Assembly: GCF_022458985.1 (NCBI RefSeq)
Contig: NC_061781.1
Coordinates: 5,006,501 to 5,070,500 of the forward strand
Length of the DNA: 64,000 bases
Direction: 5' to 3'
Source: Mugil cephalus
Taxonomy: Eukaryota; Chordata; Actinopteri; Mugiliformes; Mugilidae
A program made the position numbers and the translations under genes. Every line of letters starts with the position of its first letter. Positions within the stretch are counted from its first letter, which is position 1. A model generated the notes under the pieces. It was given only the letters and a program-made list of their open reading frames with translations, ran no database searches and was not told the origin of the DNA. Positions 24,901-37,800 of the stretch are shown one piece after another.

Positions 24901-27900
24901 GCAGGAGGGATTGCAGGGACCGTCGTAGTTCTGCTGGTCAACGCCGGTTTCATCTGCATGAAAAGGGGACCCCTGCCTTCTTTCCTTGTAAGTCACTTTT
25001 ACTTGTGTTGTTGTATCATTGGGGAGAACTAACTACAGGCACAGTAACACCTGAGACCACAGCTGGCTTTTATTATCACACTCACGTCAAATGAAGTAAC
25101 ACAGAATGCTGCTCCGTCCTGCAGCGTACAGCTGCTTCCCAAACACGGATTCATACTGATTCAACTAGAAATGTTTGCCAGAAATATCCACTTTGTAAAG
25201 TGTAGATAAATGAATGTAGATAAACTGCAGGATTTCACGTTGTAGCTGGTCACGTGACCCAGCAGAACGGTGTAATATATTTCCAAAAGGATTAAAACTG
25301 ATTTAAAGTCATGCACCAATCAGTCACGTTTGATCACGTTTGCCGTGTGTTACCGTTTTTGGCTAATCCGTTCCTTTAACCACGCATCAATCGAGTTGTT
25401 TTTATTTGTGGTTTCACAGCAAGTGGCACAGTTAAAGACTAAAGTAAGAGAAAACATCAGTGAGCGGATGCGTACTTGAGCAGAACCCACAGACACGCAC
25501 GCGTTCTACATGTGATTTTTATGAATTTCCTATTGCTGCGGTCGATTTGTGGCTTCAGAAGAAAAGCAACAAAGGCAGCTACAGGCTACAGGCCACCTCG
25601 CACTTTCTTTCGGGTGCCTTACTTGACCTTGTCTCTACATACGCCTCCACTGAGCTGCTGGTGGTGGAGTTGAGGTTAGATGATGTGAATCAGAATACCC
25701 AGAAGGCATGCTGTATCCTTCTCTCATTCATCTGTGACTGGTTGGGTGACAGATTAGGATCTAGTATGTGTTAGAAAAATATAAAAATATAAAATGTCGC
25801 ACAATTTCGGACTTTGCTATTAATAAGACACGATAGCCCAGTTTTATGACCCTTTCGGTTTATATTAGACATCCACGCTAGCACGTAGACCTTTAAGGTT
25901 CACTGATATGGACAAACATCATACTCCAGTATTTTAAATCTGAATCGTGGCACATAGTTTATCTTGGTATTTGATATGACGCAGGCTAAATGTTCAGCGG
26001 TCAGACAAATTCTAAAGAAAGCTGCATTCATTCGCATATTTATACTCTTCTCTTTCTGTTGTCAGACAACACAATGAGTACAAAACTATACAATGTTAAC
26101 AAGCAGTCACTTAAAGTCTTTTTCAGCCTATTGCTAAAATCCTGATTTTCAGACCTCGCGTCAGCCTCCGTCCTGCAGAATCACAAGTGACCTGCTTAAA
26201 GTACAGGTGTGATGACAACTAGGACATGTTGAGGAAACATTTGAGTTGTCCGACCCGTGACCTCGGACCATGTCGATGTGGTCTGGGTCACATGTGCCCA
26301 CATTCCTTTAGTAGGTTACACAATGCATCCTGAGTCACGTTTCCTAAAAGGAAAAAAGCACCAAAAAAAGACCAGCCAAGTCAAGGGCGGTGTCAAATAC
26401 AGGGTGGTCCGTGGCATTTGTTTTTCCTTCTGATGTCGGTTAAAACACAAAATTTAATCTGTTCATTAGTAATGAGAGCCTTTTCAAATATTTGTCCCTG
26501 TATTTGTTAACAAGCCAAATAAGAAATAAGTCTAAACAGAAATGAACAAATGAAAGCGTGTGGTTGTTTATTGATGTGGCCATGTTGTTGCATGATGAGT
26601 TACGTATTTACATTACGCATGGAAGGTTCAAGGGTTGAAGTTGTTATCTGGCTTTAATGCATGTTTCAAAAATAACCAACTTCAGGACTGAGATAAATAA
26701 TAAGTTAGACATCTGAAAGACGAGTAGAGGTCCATTAGTGACAGTAGCTGTTTAAAGATGGTGGAGTTAACCTGCACGCAGAGACAAAAACCATAGATCA
26801 GATGTGAAGAGCTGGCTGGAGATGTATTTTCTTAATGCACACAGGCTCTTACAGCTGGTCTCTGATGGTTGGATTGACCAGGTCAGATGTTAATGCACAG
26901 GACCAAAGTCAAAAGCAGGTTAAAATCATCTGTGGCTCTGACTCTGAGTCTATTTGCAGAGAATGAAGTTCACACTGGAAACTCTAGTTGTCAGCATGAC
27001 GTTAGAGGAAAACATCAAGCTACCGCACATGGATAAAAGCAACATGATCCTAGATATAAGGACCGTTAAACGCGTGGGCGCTGTTTACCCTTGACCTTTC
27101 TAAGACTGCCGTGTCTCATGCGAGGGGGATTTGAATATGCTTATATAGAAATAGGGTTTCACGTTCCATTGTTCACTGCCTGAAGTCAAGCAGAACCACA
27201 GCAAGACATGGGGAGATCCCCTCGTTCAAGACCGGCGTGTGGCCGGTGAATACATATTAAATGTGAAACGTGTCAGGGGTGAAAACATCAGCTTTTCAGT
27301 GAATGTTGTTTTTTTTTCTCGTCAGTTTGGGGAATTGGGAGATGTAAAAAGGTTTATGGGCGCAGTGGAGTGGGTGTGGGAGACTGATGAGTGTGATCTC
27401 TACAGGGGAAATGTAGATCAGCAGATTAATTAGAAATAATATATTAACATCAATGTTTAATTTTTTGTCATGTTGTATCCTCACATTTAGTATAATAGTA
27501 AAAAATCAGTTTCTAAATGAAACACTTTATGTTTGATTTTTCTTCAGATTCATTGCCATTGTGCGAATTGTTGTTCCAAAGGGACTGCATTTACAAAAGT
27601 CGTGTCTTTGTTTCTGTCTGACCAGTTCTTCTTTGTTTTTAATCTTTCTCTGTCTGTCTCTGTGTCAGACATCCATCCCTCACATCGAACAGGTCGTCGT
27701 CTCCTCCTCCTCTTCCTTCCTGAATGTTAAGCTGATGGCGCCCTCTGCTGATGAGAAGAGGAGCTGTTCATCTTCAGATGAGAGCGATGAGGAGAACGAA
27801 ACCGAGGGCGCCCAAGGGAAAGGAAATTACCATGTTGGAGTGGGCACTAAACTCCTCTCTTCTTACCCCTCTTCTTTATCAGCATTAACATGTTCAACCT

Positions 27901-28364
27901 CCAGACCCGAGTCTCCTCCCGGGTTTTCTAAAAACGATCCATTGACCTTCCTCAACCCACTCCCCGAAGCCAAACCTTTAACAGACGTTCATGTTGGAGC
28001 TGGATCGGACCAAACGACGACCACAGGCACGAATGGTTTGACTAGAGGGAGAATCAAGGATGAGGAGTTGGAGGAGGAGGACAACGGCCAGGAGGTGAAC
28101 ATCTTCACATTAACCTTTGGTTGGCTGAAGGAAGAGGGCCAGCTGCATGTTGGTGTGCCAGAGGTGGAGTCTCCTTCTGCCAAAGAAGAGTGTAAAACTT
28201 TGGATACCAAGGAATTCGCCACAGATACAGTACTCTGGTGTGCCGATGTTGTCGAGGAGCAGGAGGAGGAGGAGAAGGAGGAGGAGGAGGAGGAGGAGGA
28301 GGAGGAGGAGGAGGAAATACTTGAGCACAATGGATATATGGGACGCCCACGAGCAAATGTTTGA
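18914..28364 (+). CDS. crfb1/crfb2: IFNAR2-type class II cytokine receptor (CRFB1/CRFB2 type), copy B
   Basis: Exons 18914-18962, 20253-20382, 21485-21654, 22420-22562, 22780-22939, 24860-24987 and 27669-28364 splice in the family phases to 491 aa. The ATG at 18914 is chosen because the ATG 12 bases upstream runs into a stop. D1 (17-116) starts LPAPVNVNWTLSDFSYMLTW and has a cysteine pair (VVGC, LVCN). D2 (117-217) has RKYCVSVCF and QPKC. The transmembrane helix is at about 218-245. The tail of about 230 residues carries EVNIFTLTFG and ends in a long GAG/GAA-coded glutamate run before NGYMGRPRANV. Exons 2 and 5 have exactly the same lengths as in copy A (130 and 160 nt), consistent with tandem duplication. 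It is likely an alternative type I interferon-binding chain, but its identity as crfb1 or crfb2 is unresolved. Confidence 0.88.
21945..22348 (+). mobile_element. MITE family X, copy 1
   Basis: The element is bounded by inverted ends containing ACATTATGACCAC (left) and GTGGTCATAATGTTA (right), next to CGATCAG/GGTC-type termini. The interior has GACACTTGATGGCAGCAGC, CCCCAGCAGGATGCAGCC and TGATCAAGTATCTGTAGGAT. No transposase is present. It lies about 70 bases upstream of receptor B exon 4. Confidence 0.75.
23705..23832 (+). mobile_element. Non-LTR retrotransposon 3' end fragment
   Basis: One frame reads ELWNNIKAARSLDHFKSLLK followed by THM, the typical C-terminus of fish CR1/L2/Rex-type reverse transcriptase ORFs. 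It is 5'-truncated and lies in intron 5 of receptor B. Confidence 0.65.
24190..24640 (+). mobile_element. Second LINE 3' end fragment (different family)
   Basis: The sequence reads LRAAQRIVRGSLP, then a CCA repeat, then RCRKKASS and, in another frame, NSFYPQVVRLLSS. This is the known end of L2/Rex1-type ORF2 proteins. It is interrupted by CAC and CA microsatellites. A 3' UTR leads into the hairpin at 24628. Confidence 0.6.
24628..24687. repeat. Perfect 18-bp inverted repeat (hairpin)
   Basis: GGGCTTCTGTGCTTAATT at 24628-24645 is exactly complementary to AATTAAGCACAGAAGCCC at 24670-24687, with a 24-nt loop that itself contains TGTACATGTACA. It sits at the 3' end of LINE debris. It is followed by four ACATAGT-type tandem units (24692-24730). 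Confidence 0.85.
24988..27668. other. Intron 6 of receptor B
   Basis: This 2.7 kb intron lies between the transmembrane and tail exons. No exon, RNA gene or classified repeat was recognised. The short open frames lack family features. Confidence 0.5.
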
Positions 28365-28841
28365 CAGACTCTTTGTATAGAAGTATTTTAAGTGTTTCTC
28401 ATATGATTTCACAGTATGTGAAAACCATTGTTACCGAGGCGCTGTGGTGGCGAGGCCTGGGTCATAGTTCCTTTCATCAGTTTATCGGTTTATATGTAGC
28501 CTATCCCAGTTCTCCTTGGGCAAGGCGGGGTACACCCATCACAAGGCCAATGATGCATTCATAATCACACCTACAACCGCCTGAAATCACGTGTTTGACG
28601 GTCAGCTGGTCTGAGCCGGGAGCACGAGGGAAACGAGGCCACTCGGCTAACCGGTGCCCACGTCTCCTTCTTCTAAATCCACCGCAAGTCCACTAATCAA
28701 ATACAAGTCATTCAGATCCCTCATTGAGTACTGGAAGAATTGAGATTCTCTATTTTTTTTAATTATACTCTGTGTTTAAGTAAGGAATATCCTACAAAGG
28801 TACTGGAGTTGATGGAGTACAAAGAAGCACACAGAAGTTTT

Positions 28842-28847
28842 AATAAA
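28842..28847 (+). terminator. Candidate poly(A) signal of receptor B
   Basis: AATAAA lies about 480 bases after the stop codon of receptor B and is the first such hexamer in its 3' flank. Confidence 0.4.
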
Positions 28848-30330
28848 TATTTTTAGCGTTTTCTATGTCGTTAGCATAATTGTAATTTAGCATCATTGAT
28901 CAATTGTTATAATATCAATAACAAATACCAGTGTGCTTGGTGAAAATTCATTTTTTTTCTTGTTTTCTGAAAAACGTTCAAATACGGCTTAGTCAATGAT
29001 GCTATTAGCCTTAAGATATGTTTCATATTCCCAAAAGTCCTTACTTTTATTAATTGTTTGTGTCTGTGTGTGGGGGGGTGGGAGGGGGTCGAAGTGAATT
29101 CATTCGACGTGGACTTTACCAGTCATTCAAAACCCAGCTGCCCGTCCAAGGCCATCCATTGCAAAGTTCTGCAAGCTGGTATATGTTTTTAAGTATCTCT
29201 CTGAAAAATGTTTAGAAACCTTTAGAGCCAGTGGTACAGGGAGCTTTGTTACTGCGGCATGGTGCAATTGACAGCCCAGGCCGAATGGAGTTAGGTGTAG
29301 CTAATAGTTAACAGTCGTCAAGTATCAAAAGGCAAACTGTGGACAGAAAATATTTTTACAGAACATAACATGGACTAAAACTGATCGTTTATAGGTTACA
29401 TGGAGAAACACGCACTTCCATCATGCATATAAATATATATACATACTATACAATATACAGTATATACACACATATATGTCACTGACTGATGATTGTCACA
29501 GGTTGCTATGTTAAGGCTGTACATCCTCTTTCAACCACACTGAAACCAAACTTGTGAAAACTGAGTAGCTTTGAAAAAATAATGTGTAAAAAATTTTGTA
29601 TTTTTTTATTAAAAACTATTGTATGAAAAAGAAGAAAGAAAAAAGTGTCAATGCCAGAACCTACTGACTTTTGCTAATAATTTGTAATGGTTTTTATATC
29701 TAAATCTATAAAATGACTGTGTCTCAACTTTCTGTTTTGTTCTTGTCTTCTTGTAATTATTATTACTATTATTTTTAAGTGTGGAGCAACAGTAACAAAT
29801 TTCTTCCTCAACACACGCACAAATGTTTCAGGCTTTAACCACAGATGTTCATATGAAGAGTTTTTTGTGTCACGTGCACAGTGTAGAAACCTGTCTCTCT
29901 GTGCAACAAAATCCTAACTTTGCCGCCCACTGAATGCCTGACAATATAAAAAATCTTAGAAATAGAATAGAAAAAGACACATGTAAAACAAACAAAAAAA
30001 AAAAACTGATGCAAACATCAGTCTGCAAATGGGGATCTAAACTTACACAGATATGTCCGTTGAAAATGGATGTTTGTGTTGTTGCGGTGACACAACAGCA
30101 AAGCCTTAAACCTTACTGAGCCACTTAAAGACACTAATCTAAACTTCATCAGCACAGACACAACCCACCTGAAGTCACAGACGTGTGCCAAGTGAAAGTT
30201 ATTGCTCCGGTGTGAGACAAAAAAACGAAACATTTCACTACATGGTTTGAAGGGCGACATGTGCAGGGAGGGGCTTCGTGGGAAACAGAAACCTAGCACA
30301 GCACTGTAAGTGTTGATTTCCCAACAGCTG

Positions 30331-30336
<6 letters not shown>

Positions 30337-30364
<28 letters not shown>
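30337..30364. repeat. (CA)n microsatellite
   Basis: This is a near-perfect CA tract of about 28 bases in the promoter-proximal region of the third receptor, about 100 bases before its ATG. Confidence 0.9.
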
Positions 30365-30368
<4 letters not shown>

Positions 30369-30460
30369 GACTCCCTCCCGTCTCACCTACTATGTGCTGT
30401 CTGCTCTGAGATACAAAGAAGAGCAGCTTGTGTGAGACGTTTACCCCCGTCACAGAGACG

Positions 30461-31807
30461 ATGGAGCTGTGGATACTTCTTCTCCTGCACTTCCACCTTG
30501 GCAATGCTCCTTGGATTGAAGGTGGGGAGGAGGCAGAGCGTTTAAACCTTACAATACGTGAGACTAATGTATGTTTGGACTGACCTGTGCTTGTGTTCTG
30601 GTAAAGTGTATTTGTGTGTCTGGCGCCTTCGGGCTGAGGTTTTTACACATGTTACTGCAAAGCGTGAGGCTGTGGATGTGCCCCGAGCAATTCACGTCGC
30701 GCTGCCATTACCTACGTGCGTCAGGTGCTTCTTTTCTTCTCTGTGCACGCTTTAATGTCAACGGGAGGAGACGCAGACAAGAAGGCAGAAATGGCGAAAT
30801 CGTTTTTTTTTTTGTTTTTTGAAGCTTGCATCCTTCTTCTCCCCACTTCTCTCCTCAGTTGTGCCCCCGTCCCTGCCCTCGCCCTCCAACGTCCTCATCT
30901 CCTCCTTCAACATGGAGCACACGCTCAGCTTCCTGCCGGGAGCCCTGACCCCCTCCGACGCCCACTTCACCGTCCAAATCCTGCGATCCAGGTATTCGGG
31001 TACTCGTATTGTTAGAAGACAAACCGACGCAGCAGGAGCTTGGGTGTTTTATTGGAAAACAGAACCTATGAAGCTCCGGGGAAGAGCCATATTTGGTGAT
31101 TTTGGAGTCATCACCAAATTGGTCGTCATGAATTCAGAACTTTTAATGACAGTCCATTCAACGGGGTTCTAGGTATTTACTGTTTTTCCAGACCTAAGTG
31201 TTTGACAGATGCCGCTCGCTCACATCAAACGGTCCTCAGGTGCATCAGTCATAGCTGAGTCGCTGTTTAGAAATGTTTGCGCCCGTATTTATGCTTCGGC
31301 TCCTCTTGCTCAACTCGGTAGTTCACAAGTTTCATGTTTCATTTTTGTTTCCGAGGCAGTAAGCTCGAAACTATTGCACGGCACTTTTCTGCCGCGAAAC
31401 AGCCCCGCTCCGGTCCTAATGTCGTCACCTCACCCTCGCTTGGCTGTGTTTTCTTTGACATTGGAGGAAGAACCTGTGGAGGACCGTGGGCGTCTGCGCG
31501 GAGCTGAAGGCCGGACAGACGTGTAACCTGACCAAAGCGCTCAAGGACCCGTATGACGACTACAAAGCGCGCGTCCAGGCTGTCGCCCTCAACCGGACGT
31601 CCAACTGGACTGTGTCTGGGTGGTTCCAGCCTCTGACAGACAGTGAGAAATGACCAATGTTACTTGCACACGTGGAAAGCTGCAAATGCTTAGCGCCATT
31701 TTTAAGAGTCAGGATGCAGAGCACAGTGTAGGACATAGGTCTTCAACAGGGGGTCAAAACATCTTTGGCTGATTAGATATAATTTTCTGATTAGCTACTA
31801 TTTGTTT

Positions 31808-31889
<82 letters not shown>

Positions 31890-34800
31890 TTTCCCCCCAC
31901 AAATTTAAACTTAAATACACATTAACATGAATCCAACACATTTTAGTAAAGGGATAAGGGATGAATTAATACTGAATGCAAAATGATGATGTATATTCAT
32001 AAATAGCATTAGGCTGAGTTTAAATATAGAACACATATAGTAGATACTGGGTCCCTACTTAATCTCTCCATCAGTTTGAGGGTCTTTGGCCTGAAAAACA
32101 TTGAAGACTCTTGGTGTATAACTTTTAATAATATGTGTCTCCAGGGGACATCATTTATAAGGCATCTTGAGCTTTTTATTTGTCAGATGTAGCCCACAGG
32201 CCAGTCGGATCTGTACATTTAACAATCTCACTGCTATCTGACTATATTAAGCCTCATTTATCCATTAGCTTTTGTCAGCTGTTCAGCTGTTGAGCAGTTT
32301 ATCCATTTCACTTTTGATCCACACGTGTCATCCATTCCACTCCCGCTCCATTAATTATATCTGACGAAGACTTTAGTTTCTTAGCCACGGCCTTGACATT
32401 TAGCCAGCTGTTTAATGTATTGATTTGTTACATCAGAAAAAATGGAGTCCGTTGCTCTCAGCTGTTTACTTTTAGTTAATCATCTGTTACTTTTTTTTTT
32501 GGTCGAATTAAAACCGGTTAAACTACAGTAGTGCCACACACCTACGACCAAGACACAATCACGCCAGGTTCGAGACCTTTGCTATCTTCTTGATAGCAGC
32601 CACACTTGCTTACTAATGATTTACCCTGACATGAAACTCCTCCCAGTTGACTGAAGATGAGTTCTTGCTGCCCATAGCTGTGCTGGGACCGCCGGCCTTC
32701 TCTGTGTCGGGCTGTGGGAACTGTTTGATGCTGCAGCTCAGAGCTCCCACACAGACGGTGCTCCCCAAGCTGCAGCTGCAGGACCTCTACGGAGACGTCG
32801 TCTTCCACGTGCGAAGAACCAGGGATGATTCACAGGTATGTTTTGTGTATTCACAGCAGTGAACGGACATGCAGATGCTTATCATCTGAGTCTTTCCTCA
32901 TCCCCCCCGGGGCGTTTTAGTCTAATTTGGGATCCTTGTTTTCTCCAGTCCATAACTGTGTCTGCTTGACTGCAGCTTATAGGTTCATTCACTAACAAAG
33001 AACGTAGTCAATAAAACAAAAACATGCACTGGTAGACAGGTCACAAGGGAGTGGATGGAGAAGTGAAAAGGGTGAAAGTGAGAAATGATGATGGTGGAGG
33101 AGCCCAGATAGAGACACTCAGCTTCGGCTCCCTGTCCGGCCTCATGGTTCCTGAAATGAAAAGAGGAAGAGGAAGAAAAGTGAACAGAGGGATGGGGAGG
33201 GAGGGGGATAGACAGGGTTAGGACACACCTTTACAGGTAGCACAGGAAATAGAAGGACACAAGGTGTGGTCTCATTCCTGGAGTTAATATAAAATACAGG
33301 AATGTTGATGATCACACCTGCGAAGAGACGGACACGAGGTTCATAGAAGCTATTCCTAAAAGTATGACAGTGACAAAATTATTCAGATGAGTATCAGACA
33401 ATATGCAGCTTGAGGGAAGAGACGTGAACAGTGACTGCGTTGTGGTCATTCTCAATTTGGATCATTCGCGTGCCTCTCTATGGCCTTTTTTAGGTTGGAT
33501 GTTTTTTGTCGGGTGTTTTGTTTGTCTTTGTGTACATTGTGAGGTCATTGCTTCTTTGTGGTTGAGTCACTGTGTCTAAAGCCATTAGATCTTTAGCCGC
33601 TACAGACGGAGAGGATTTTGAGATTTTTTTTTAATCTGACTAATTATATCATCTGACAAAGCACTATTAAATGCATATTTTTTTTTTGGGTGTGTGTGAG
33701 GTCATCGACTGGTCGACATCAACTCCACTTTCACCACATATGTCGACTTTCAAGTAAACAAAGTCCTTCAGCCTCTAGTGGAGTCGCGTTGTTGTGCACA
33801 GCATGGGTAAATTGGGTTTGGTGTATATGAATCTGGAATAAGTTGCACCAAACTATGTGCGAGACATAGAAATATCAGAGATGTAGTTATAAAGTTATAA
33901 AAGTTATAAACCCATTTGATATTTGTAAATGATTAACGCTACTATAAATGATTGCCTGAAAAGGGACAAGAATTTCAGCTTGTCGTCAGTTAGCCTCGCT
34001 GTCTGATCATGTTGATGACCCCCCACCCCCCAGCGCACACACTGCAGACAGCTGTGACCACAGGTACTTGGCCTCTTGCAAACAGGCAGCCCAGGGCGAC
34101 TGAATTCAAAGTCTGAAAGGTTGTCCTTTTTTTTCAAGGATGGTTTCTGTCATTTTAGGTAGTTAATATTTAGGTCATTTTATTTAGCTCTATAGAAACA
34201 GGATGTGACATAATGCTGACCCCCAGTTGCCATGCCAACCACTCTGTAAAGTGGTCCTGTGGGAGCGGGAGAGTTGCAAAAACAATTTCAAAAAATAAGT
34301 GCAGTGTACAATCCAACATTTCCTTGTGACTGGTGGAGGTAGAGCAGAGCGTAGTATTAATTAAATGAAAACGAGAGTCTGGTGTGGTGAGGTCATCGAT
34401 ATCGTGGTGTTACAAGAGAGTTGGCACTCACTCAGTGGCATTAAGTATCAATAAAGGATACCTTAAGCGGCGTACGTGTTAAATTTGGTGGGACTGAACA
34501 AGTAAAGAACATTGGGCAGGTTAGTCGAGCCAGTGCCCCTCCAGGTCATAGGCATATAGAAAGAAGGAGGAGAAAGAGAGAGACTTTGAGGAGAGTGTAA
34601 ACTGAAGAAGTTTACACTTTAGCATTATTAATAACTGGACACCATGAAATACCTACTCTGCAAGAAAAGTTACCTCTGCAGCGTCAAGGGCCATGTACAA
34701 TAAGATTTTATATTTATTTTTTTATCATTGCAGCATTAATAGTTTTCTTCATATACTGTTTTCCACCCATTTTGATTGGCCATTTTGTTTCATGATTTAT

Positions 34801-37800
34801 TTCATTATCCCAAATAGATGGACAAAAACAATGGTTCCGTGTATTCTACTCAAGTTATTGGGTAAAACACGCATAGACACCTAGAGAAATCAGGCCCTGT
34901 CAGATGACTGATGTTTTGCAGTGAGTGTGGTTTTTCACCCACGTCTTCCTCTCCACGCATTTTCCTGTGTTCAAGGAAAAACTCTCAAATGTCATTTACC
35001 GCACACAGAAACATGAGAAGTCATTAGACCAGGCAGTAGAAGCGAACACACAACATGAGAAACCAACTGTCAAAACATGCTTCCTGTTTCCTATGAATGT
35101 TAGAAACATGACAAGTAATCTAGCAGAAAAGTGAAGTGAAACGAAGTGAAGTGATGAGAGTCACAGTAGCTCCTATTTTCAAAGAACTAATAAAAAAAGG
35201 GAGATAAAATGATAAATCAGTGACTCAGTCTGGTTTCTTACTCACTCCTCATTGATCCCATTTCCTTGAAGAAAATCCAGTACATTTATGCACTACAACA
35301 TTTACTACTTTATTAAACTTATGTGTAATGCTTTACAGTGCAATATACATTGTATTAAATGGTGATTATAAAGTGACAGTACTGCAGACGAGAGGAACTT
35401 AATCACTTAATGGAGCCATTAAGAGTGAATATATTGACTGTTACTAGTGTCTCAAAAAACAAAAGATTGTAAAGGCACTCTGCCATTGAAAAGGTATGAA
35501 AAAAGCTTTTATTTAAACATGGCAAAAAACAGGTTAAAAGCACATGAACCTATGTGGCCGCGGCCATATTGACCTTCATCAGGCCACAGTAACAAGAAGT
35601 AGGACAAAGCTTAAAATGAGCACCAGTAGGTGCTTAGTGGGTGGAGCCTTCCCATTATGTCACACACCATATGACTAACAAGTTGTAGGTAACCAAAACA
35701 CAGTTAATTAAAAACACACTGACAAAGGGATGTATCACTAGGGAGAATGAACATATACAATAAAAAATGTGTTAAATGGTAAATGTCCATACTTTATAGA
35801 GAAGGGGAAAAACCACTTTCCTCATTGAGGCTGGGGAAAGAAGTTGCCTTGAGCTTGCCAATCCAACAGGTTTCTCTTTGGAGAATGGTCCTTAGATGGT
35901 CTCCACCTCTTGGGGGTTTGGGGACATCCTCTACCTGACCTGCCTGCTACTAATGGACGGTCAAGGGATAGGCAGGATTTTTTGTTTGTATGGCATTTTT
36001 GTGTCCTTCAGCCCTCTTTCTGTTCTGCCAACGTAGAAGCAGTCACACTCACATTCTAGTCTGTAGACTACTAAGGTAGTTTTACAATCCATTAATAGTA
36101 AAGCCTTTACTGGAAAACACATCAACAAAGGTTGGTACATTTAAACAGTGATTGCAGTTCCAACATCCGGGATTCTTTTTTGTTTTTTTCCTTTTGAGCT
36201 GTAAGGTGACTCTGCACAAATTTTTCTCTTAATATATTTGTGTAATGTTTAGGAAACCAACTGGGGACTATTAATCTCTTAATCTCTTATAATATCTTAT
36301 GAAAAATAGCGTCATATTGCCCCAGTTGGTAAAATATTATTCTGATTTCTTTATTATGGCTTGGAACCAGTTAAATTCATATGTCTGTGTGATTGATTTC
36401 TGACAATACATCTGAAAAGATGAACTGTGTCTCTATTTAAATAAATATCCCTTCTGGTTGGCCCGTGATTTAGAGTTGGTGGTGAGTTTTGTCCCCCTCT
36501 CTGATTGAGTTTGACATCACAACTCTGGACTAGCTGATAGTCTTGTTGACATCAGAGTAAGGATGGAGGTGCAAAACCACAAACCTGTTTGGTCCATGTT
36601 CAGATTGGCCATTACAAGATGAGGAAGGTATCAGGTCATGTCATAAGGAAATTTCACCAAGAGGAAGATTTATGGGTCATAAATGGGGGCCACTTGTGTT
36701 CATCCTGAGCAAAGCCTTCTAAACTCACTATCAGAGGAAATCACTGACTTATTAGAAAGACGAGTACTGCACCAATGCAGAAGAATATCACTGATATGAG
36801 TGAGAACTGGATTAATGGCAGTATTTGTAAAGGTGGAGGCTCCGGTAATTGTGGAAAAGTAGCAAAGGTACCTTCTTCTAAATTGACCGGACATGTTTGC
36901 AAGCAACAGTCAGTGGAAGTTACTGGGTTTGATCTAATGACTGTTGGCCCCTTACTGTTGGCACATGCACATGCCTGGGTCATCCATGCCAAATGGCAGT
37001 GGTCCAACTTTACTGCAGAAAGCTTCTCAGTCAGCAGGAGTGGTCAGATGGTGTGAAAAACCACAGATGACCATAGACCATAGAAGACAGCATCATCCTC
37101 GCTGATGGTCCAGACAATCACGTGGAGGTGAGCCCCTCAAGTCTGAAGTCCAGGGTGCTGCCTCTTCCATTTAGTTTGGTTATTGAGACTATCTTGGGTT
37201 CAGGGACTATGCACGGTGTCTGGAAGATCTTTCTGACTTGTTCTGAACCTCAGGGACAAATCAGAAAGATTGCAGAGTGCTCCTGATCTGGTGTCACAGG
37301 GAAACATGTGAAGGGCATAGCCAGTGTGTACTGAGAAATTAAATGAGATGGACCTTTCTATGTGGGTTCTCTCTGGGTACTCTGGCTTCCTCCCACCATC
37401 CAAACACATGTTCAATAGGTTGACTGGTGGTTCAAAATTGTCCATAGGTGTGAGTGTGAGCCCTGAGATAGACAGTCGACCTGCCCAGGGTGTAAACCTA
37501 CCTCTCGCCCAATGACAGCTGGGATAGGCTCCAGCCCTCTCACATACAAGTGAGACTTCAGTACTACATCGTGCTTCATCAACACTAGTTAAACTCTACC
37601 TCATTTTGTCACATACTGGGAGTTGCATGTAGAAGTCACGAACCTGGAATAATGCTGCCTTCATCTGCTGGTGTGTGTGTGCTGTGTTTCAGTTCAGACT
37701 GCATCAGCCCTACAAGGAGGAGATCGTGATCCCGCACCTTCAGCCAGGCGTGGAGTACTGCGTGACCGTCACAGTCACATCATTCACCACTACCCATACT

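Larger units (their letters stand above)
28365..30460. other. Receptor B 3' flank and intergenic region
   Basis: This contains a candidate poly(A) signal AATAAA at 28842-28847. A fish repeat piece at about 28497-28545 (TATCCCAG, then TTGGGCAAGGCGGGGTACAC) matches 37480-37535 in inverse orientation. A G-rich run lies near 29069-29090. A CA microsatellite at 30337-30364 lies about 100 bases upstream of the next receptor. No gene was seen. Confidence 0.5.
32836..37692. other. Intron 4 of the third receptor
   Basis: This 4.9 kb intron lies between the two D2 exons. It holds a dispersed repeat (34215-34412), a Penelope-like remnant (about 35490-36480), unclassified DNA at 36500-37340, and a fish repeat end at 37355-37545 (GGCTTCCTCCCACC, GGGATAGGCTCC). 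No extra exon was recognised. Confidence 0.55.

Noticed and set aside
27989-28412. Minus-strand and shifted open frames rich in Ser, Pro, Leu or Arg over the end of receptor B
   Set aside because: They are shadow frames of the GAG/GAA glutamate repeat in the real tail exon.
30018-30504. Minus-strand frames of about 90-120 codons with a VCVCVC stretch
   Set aside because: They are produced by the CA microsatellite and overlap the leader exon of the third receptor on the other strand.
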